Assembly: GCA_028023455.1 (NCBI GenBank) | Contig: JAQFVV010012396.1 | Location: 7,294,085-7,358,084 of the forward strand | Reading direction: 5' to 3' | Source: Epiperipatus broadwayi | Taxonomy: Eukaryota > Onychophora > Udeonychophora > Euonychophora > Peripatidae | Length of the DNA: 64,000 nt | Shown: positions 60,411-64,000 of the stretch, one piece after another | How the letters are laid out: the number at the start of each line of letters is the position of its first letter | Numbering within the stretch: position 1 is the first letter of the stretch | The notes under the pieces: model-generated | The model's input: the letters and a program-made list of their open reading frames with translations, nothing else | What the model was told of the DNA's origin: nothing | The model's database searches: none | Program-made: the position numbers and the translations under genes

Positions 60411-61189
60411 AAAGTTTTAAATGTATCTTAAAGCAGATACTACATATCAAAAAAGAGAAAAGAATTTAAGTTATTTCATATATCATGTGTGGGTGTATAT
60501 ATATATATTAATCTTTAACTGAAATAGTTTATATCTGTAATAGGGATAAATTATACTTTAATAAATGATTATTAGTAGTAAGTAGTGCCGTGAATTTAAT
60601 GCATTGTAAATTAAAGTGTAATGAAATTAAATTGATAAGTATTTAACAAATGATAAAAGATATGCGTAAGAGGTAGAAACTTGGCCAACTATCATGTTTT
60701 GGTGGTTTGGCTTTATAAGTTTGAAGAATTTGGTGGTTCAGGGAAAGTTTTAAGTATGTCCTAAAAACTCCTATTTTTTAAAAAATAATCATTGAATAAC
60801 ATTATACTGACTCAAAAGAAATTAGAATTTGTTCTTTTTTTTATTACATTATTATCTTCAACTAAATTAGTTGCATCGAAATTCTGGAAATATTTATTAT
60901 ATGGAATTGTAATATGAATTTCTTTAATACCACATAATAGCATGAGAAAATTTTCATTTCAAGATGTTTTGTAATATTTTAAAAATATGGTGATGAGATC
61001 ATAAGACTATTTATTCAAATCTCAGGTTTTTAGATGGGATACAGTTGAATCTATAATTGTAAAAATATATTTTTGTTAGAGTGACTATGTAAATAGATGA
61101 AAAATAAGACTTTAAAAAGGTATTTTATGGGAACTTAAGCATGAAGTAAATTTTATGTAGAATGATTGTCTTAAGAACATTATAAAGAG
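60411..61189. other. AT-rich non-coding DNA
   Basis: Nothing recognised. Confidence 0.5.
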
Positions 61190-61490
61190 ATGCACTACAG
61201 ATTAATTTCATTAGAAGGATATTGTTGAAGATAAAAAAGAATGGAAAGCTACAATTCGGCAAAATATGGTAGTAGCAAAATTTGCTAATAGATATTAACA
61301 GAAATAATCACAAGATTTCAAATAAATAGGCTTCATGGATCAGTATATGATCTATGGCATATGTATATGTTTTTTTTAGTAATTATTGTTTTAAACTCTA
61401 ACTTTTTTGTTCCCCTTTTTGTTTTTTCTTCTTGAGTTATAATAGCTGTATTCATTTATAAATTATTGTTGTATTGATAATGATTTTAGT
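61190..61490 (+). repeat. Dispersed repeat B, copy 2
   Basis: Weak similarity to 15880-16290, with the AATGGAAAGCTACAATTCGG block and a later T/C-rich tract then GAGTTATAATAGCTGTATTC. Confidence 0.4.
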
Positions 61491-61594
61491 TGTCAATAAA
61501 AGAAATTCTATAAATTATTATCTTTTTTAAAAAAATCTGATATAATAAAGTATTGTTTTAAATAATTGTTATATTTTGATTTACAAGTGCTAAA

Positions 61595-61860
61595 CTCACT
61601 TCACTCACAACTTTGATACCAGCCATTTCAGATAAATAAGAGAATGATTATCACTAATCATTTACTTAACTAGAGATTGTCTTAAGCACAGGTATAAACT
61701 TTAAACTTCAGCTGAAGAGTAATATATTCGATTTTTAAAATTAAATACCTACATGGAGTTATTCACATTTCTCTTTCATGTGTAATATCTGTTATAAATA
61801 TATTGTTAAATAACCTCCACATTTCAACACATTATTTTAAAATCATGTAAATAATATTTA
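61595..61860 (+). repeat. Dispersed repeat D, copy 2
   Basis: Direct repeat of 60125-60350, more diverged at its right end. Confidence 0.5.
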
Positions 61861-63360
61861 CAGTAAAAGATTACATTTGTTCTACAGCAAGTAGTTTGTC
61901 TAGATTTTAAAAATATTTTGGGTGGTAATAGTTTTATTTATTTATTTTTGAATAGTGTAGAAATTCTAGTCTTACAATAAATTATAATTTTTTAAAAAAA
62001 AATACTATTTATGTTCATTTCATCTCTTTGTTGCATAAATGCCACATGACTTTCTGGATTAGAGTGCAATGTTATATGTTTTCATTTTAGACACTATGGC
62101 TGAGGTTGGAATATATGGAAATCCACACTTAGCTAAGGAAGACAGTATTGAAATTGTCAAGTCAACAAACTAAAGGATTAGGAATTGTGGATGTTTGTGT
62201 TTCATATAAAACTCAACTTTAATTTTTTATTTCTTTCCTTCGTTTGGATTTGGAATGATTAATCTCATGTGTAAGTGCTAAGAATGATGATGATGATGAG
62301 AATTATCATGTTCACTTCTGGTTGACGATAAGTTTTTTCATTCAGTACCATGTGAGATGTTTTTATTCTGAGGTGATGTGTTTAAAAATCATGTATATAA
62401 AGATAGAGCATGTGTGACAGAATTAACATACAGAAATAAATTATTAATTAACAATTTATTTTTAAATAAAAACTTTTAATGTTATGAAGGAACAAAAAAT
62501 TAATTTTAAAGTAATTTTTTTATTTAGTTTAGAATTTACAAAGTTTTGATTTTTTTTAATAAAAAAAAATTAAGGTTTTAAAAAAAGTTTCATTATGCTT
62601 TCTATCTTTCTGTAAAATTTCACAGCTTTTCATTAATTTTCTTAATCTTTGATGTTCTGAGCATACTCCACTATAACAGGAAGTAATTTATATTCATGAG
62701 AAACCCATGATACCATACAAGTAAGCCGCTAGCAATCTTCCTAGAAAATACTTCTCTTCGCCCCAGGGTATTATGGGAAATTGACAATGGGAAAGTTAAG
62801 TGAATGATTTGTTCATTCATTTCAGTACTAGTTATCATGAGATAGTTATAAGACAGGATTCGCTTTGCAGGAAGGCTTAGAAACTTTGATTTGAAACATT
62901 AAATCCACAGTAGCTTTGTTAAGCTTGGGAATAACTTTTTTTTTCATTTTGTAATAATTATTTATTGACTGCTGACAATATTGTTCTCAAAGCTTTGAAA
63001 CTACTATCTGGCTTTGACATTATTAGAAAAATCCTGTTTTTTTCTTCCTGTTTGAAGACTAGAGGGCTCTGTTATGATGTTACCTTTTTTTTTTTTTTTT
63101 TTATGTGAATTTGAACGTAAACCATATATATGTTAATGAAACTTTTAAATAGAATAATGACCGAGTTTTCTTTGTATTGTTTTTATTTTATTTAGGATTC
63201 TCAGAAATTGTATTCTATATTTTGTAGTTATTTAAATTTTAAAAATATTTATTATAAAATCGTATGAAATTATTTTTGTGTAAACTATAGTTAATCGAAA
63301 ATACGAAACACTATATCTATATATGTTTCATAATTATAGAACTCATTAAACTTTATGAAG
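61861..63360. other. AT-rich non-coding DNA
   Basis: No gene seen. A (GAT)n tract lies at 62286-62300. The part at 62690-63060 is slightly richer in GC, without a readable frame. Confidence 0.45.
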
Positions 63361-63384
63361 TAACTCTAAACATTGAAATATGTG

Positions 63385-63525
63385 AATGGGAGATGGTGAT
63401 CTGGACCAACTGATGAGGGCTGGCTTATAACGAAATATTTGTATTGGAATATTGTGGTTATGTGTATTAATTGTATAAGATAGAGTGGGTAACTGTAGGG
63501 AGTTTGAAAGTCTGAGCTCAAATCC
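63385..63525 (+). repeat. Dispersed copy of the 46662-47662 repeat
   Basis: Matches the right part of the 360-bp unit: GATCTGGACCAACTGATGA, ATAAGATAGAGTGGG and GAAAGTCTGAGCTCA. It holds the hammerhead-like motif at 63405. Confidence 0.75.
63405..63447 (+). ncRNA. Hammerhead-ribozyme-like motif (family 1)
   Basis: ACCAA, CTGATGA (63410-63416), GGGCTGGCTTATAAC (closing G-C pair, otherwise weak helix II), GAAA (63432-63435), ATTTGT, A, TTGG pairing with CCAA. The full catalytic core is present in this isolated copy. Confidence 0.45.
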
Positions 63526-64000
63526 TTTCTAATTACATTAAGTTTAATATAGGCAATATATACGTATTTAAATATTACATATTGAAATTCTATAACTAAG
63601 GAAGGTCAAGCATTGATTACAATACCCTATTGCATTGTTATTTCATCTATTTTTAGACAAAGAACTTAACGTACATATGTGTGCATTATTTAGGGAGTCA
63701 TAGTGGTGTGAAAACACATGTCTTGATACTCTTAAAAGCTAGAAATTATTGAAGGCTTCCAGACAAAACCTTTTAGATAGTCAACCCAACTAAAAATCCA
63801 ATAGAAAACAATGAAAGAATATATATATATCTTTTTTTTTTTTTGACTAAGAGTAAAATAAGATTGAAAATGATCAAACCTTCAATAACCAGCTATTAGC
63901 ATGCCTGTTAGTAATACTTTTGTTTCACTGTTCATATATTGGGGGCGTGGGGTATTTGAGAAACCATTTACTGAAAGAGATTATCTTAAAAAATAGTACT
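63526..64000. other. AT-rich non-coding DNA
   Basis: Nothing recognised. Confidence 0.5.

Overview
This 64 kb window looks like intergenic or deep intronic DNA from an AT-rich, CpG-depleted invertebrate genome. The evidence is eukaryotic and metazoan in flavour: tRNA-derived SINEs, an RTE-like LINE, a ZBED5-like hAT remnant, a pogo/Tigger-like remnant and many foldback repeats. The species cannot be named from the sequence. I found no convincing host protein-coding exon, no intact cellular gene, no functional tRNA or rRNA gene and no CRISPR array. Nearly all long open frames are fragments of mobile elements or antisense shadows of them.

Layout. 0-12 kb: unique AT-rich DNA with a tRNA-Gly SINE at 709, a small inverted repeat at 1163, a 5'-truncated LINE 3' end at 2684 (minus) inside a 19-bp target duplication, a second LINE type at about 3600, and another SINE at 10783. 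12-17 kb: a hammerhead-like motif at 12543, a perfect 51-bp palindrome split by a 299-bp hAT MITE (12758-13056), an enlarged SINE at 13820 and dispersed repeats. 17.9-21.2 kb: a full-length but decayed RTE-like LINE (plus). 22.9-23.8 kb: a fragment of the same LINE split by a probable solo LTR. 25.7 kb: a SINE with a 17-bp target duplication. 28.4-35.1 kb: three foldback elements, two with hammerhead-like cores. 35.8-36.9 kb: a second LINE type with a C-terminal zinc knuckle and a 76-bp tandem duplication. 37-38.6, 43.2-44.1 and 58.1-59.1 kb: three copies of one long dispersed repeat, one carrying a SINE that is absent from its sister copy. 42.2-42.6 and 46.7-47.7 kb: foldback or tandem repeats with hammerhead-like motifs. 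48.0-48.6 kb: two MITE-like hairpins. 49.0-52.3 kb: the best LINE copy (minus), close to intact, with two frameshifts in or beside A runs. 53.0-55.0 kb: a decayed hAT transposase (minus). 55.9-57.9 kb: a multi-arm foldback and a pogo-like element. 60-63.5 kb: dispersed repeats and two more hammerhead-like motifs.

The most interesting signal is the recurrence of a hammerhead-ribozyme-like core (CUGAUGA or close, a helix II hairpin, GAAA, a tiny helix III, then closing helix I) in at least four unrelated-looking repeat families, usually on the arms of inverted repeats and pointing away from the centre. Some copies keep helix II pairing while its sequence differs. Hammerheads with very short helix III are known from Penelope-like retroelements and metazoan satellite repeats, so these may be non-autonomous relatives. 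No Penelope coding sequence was recognised here, and self-cleavage is inference.
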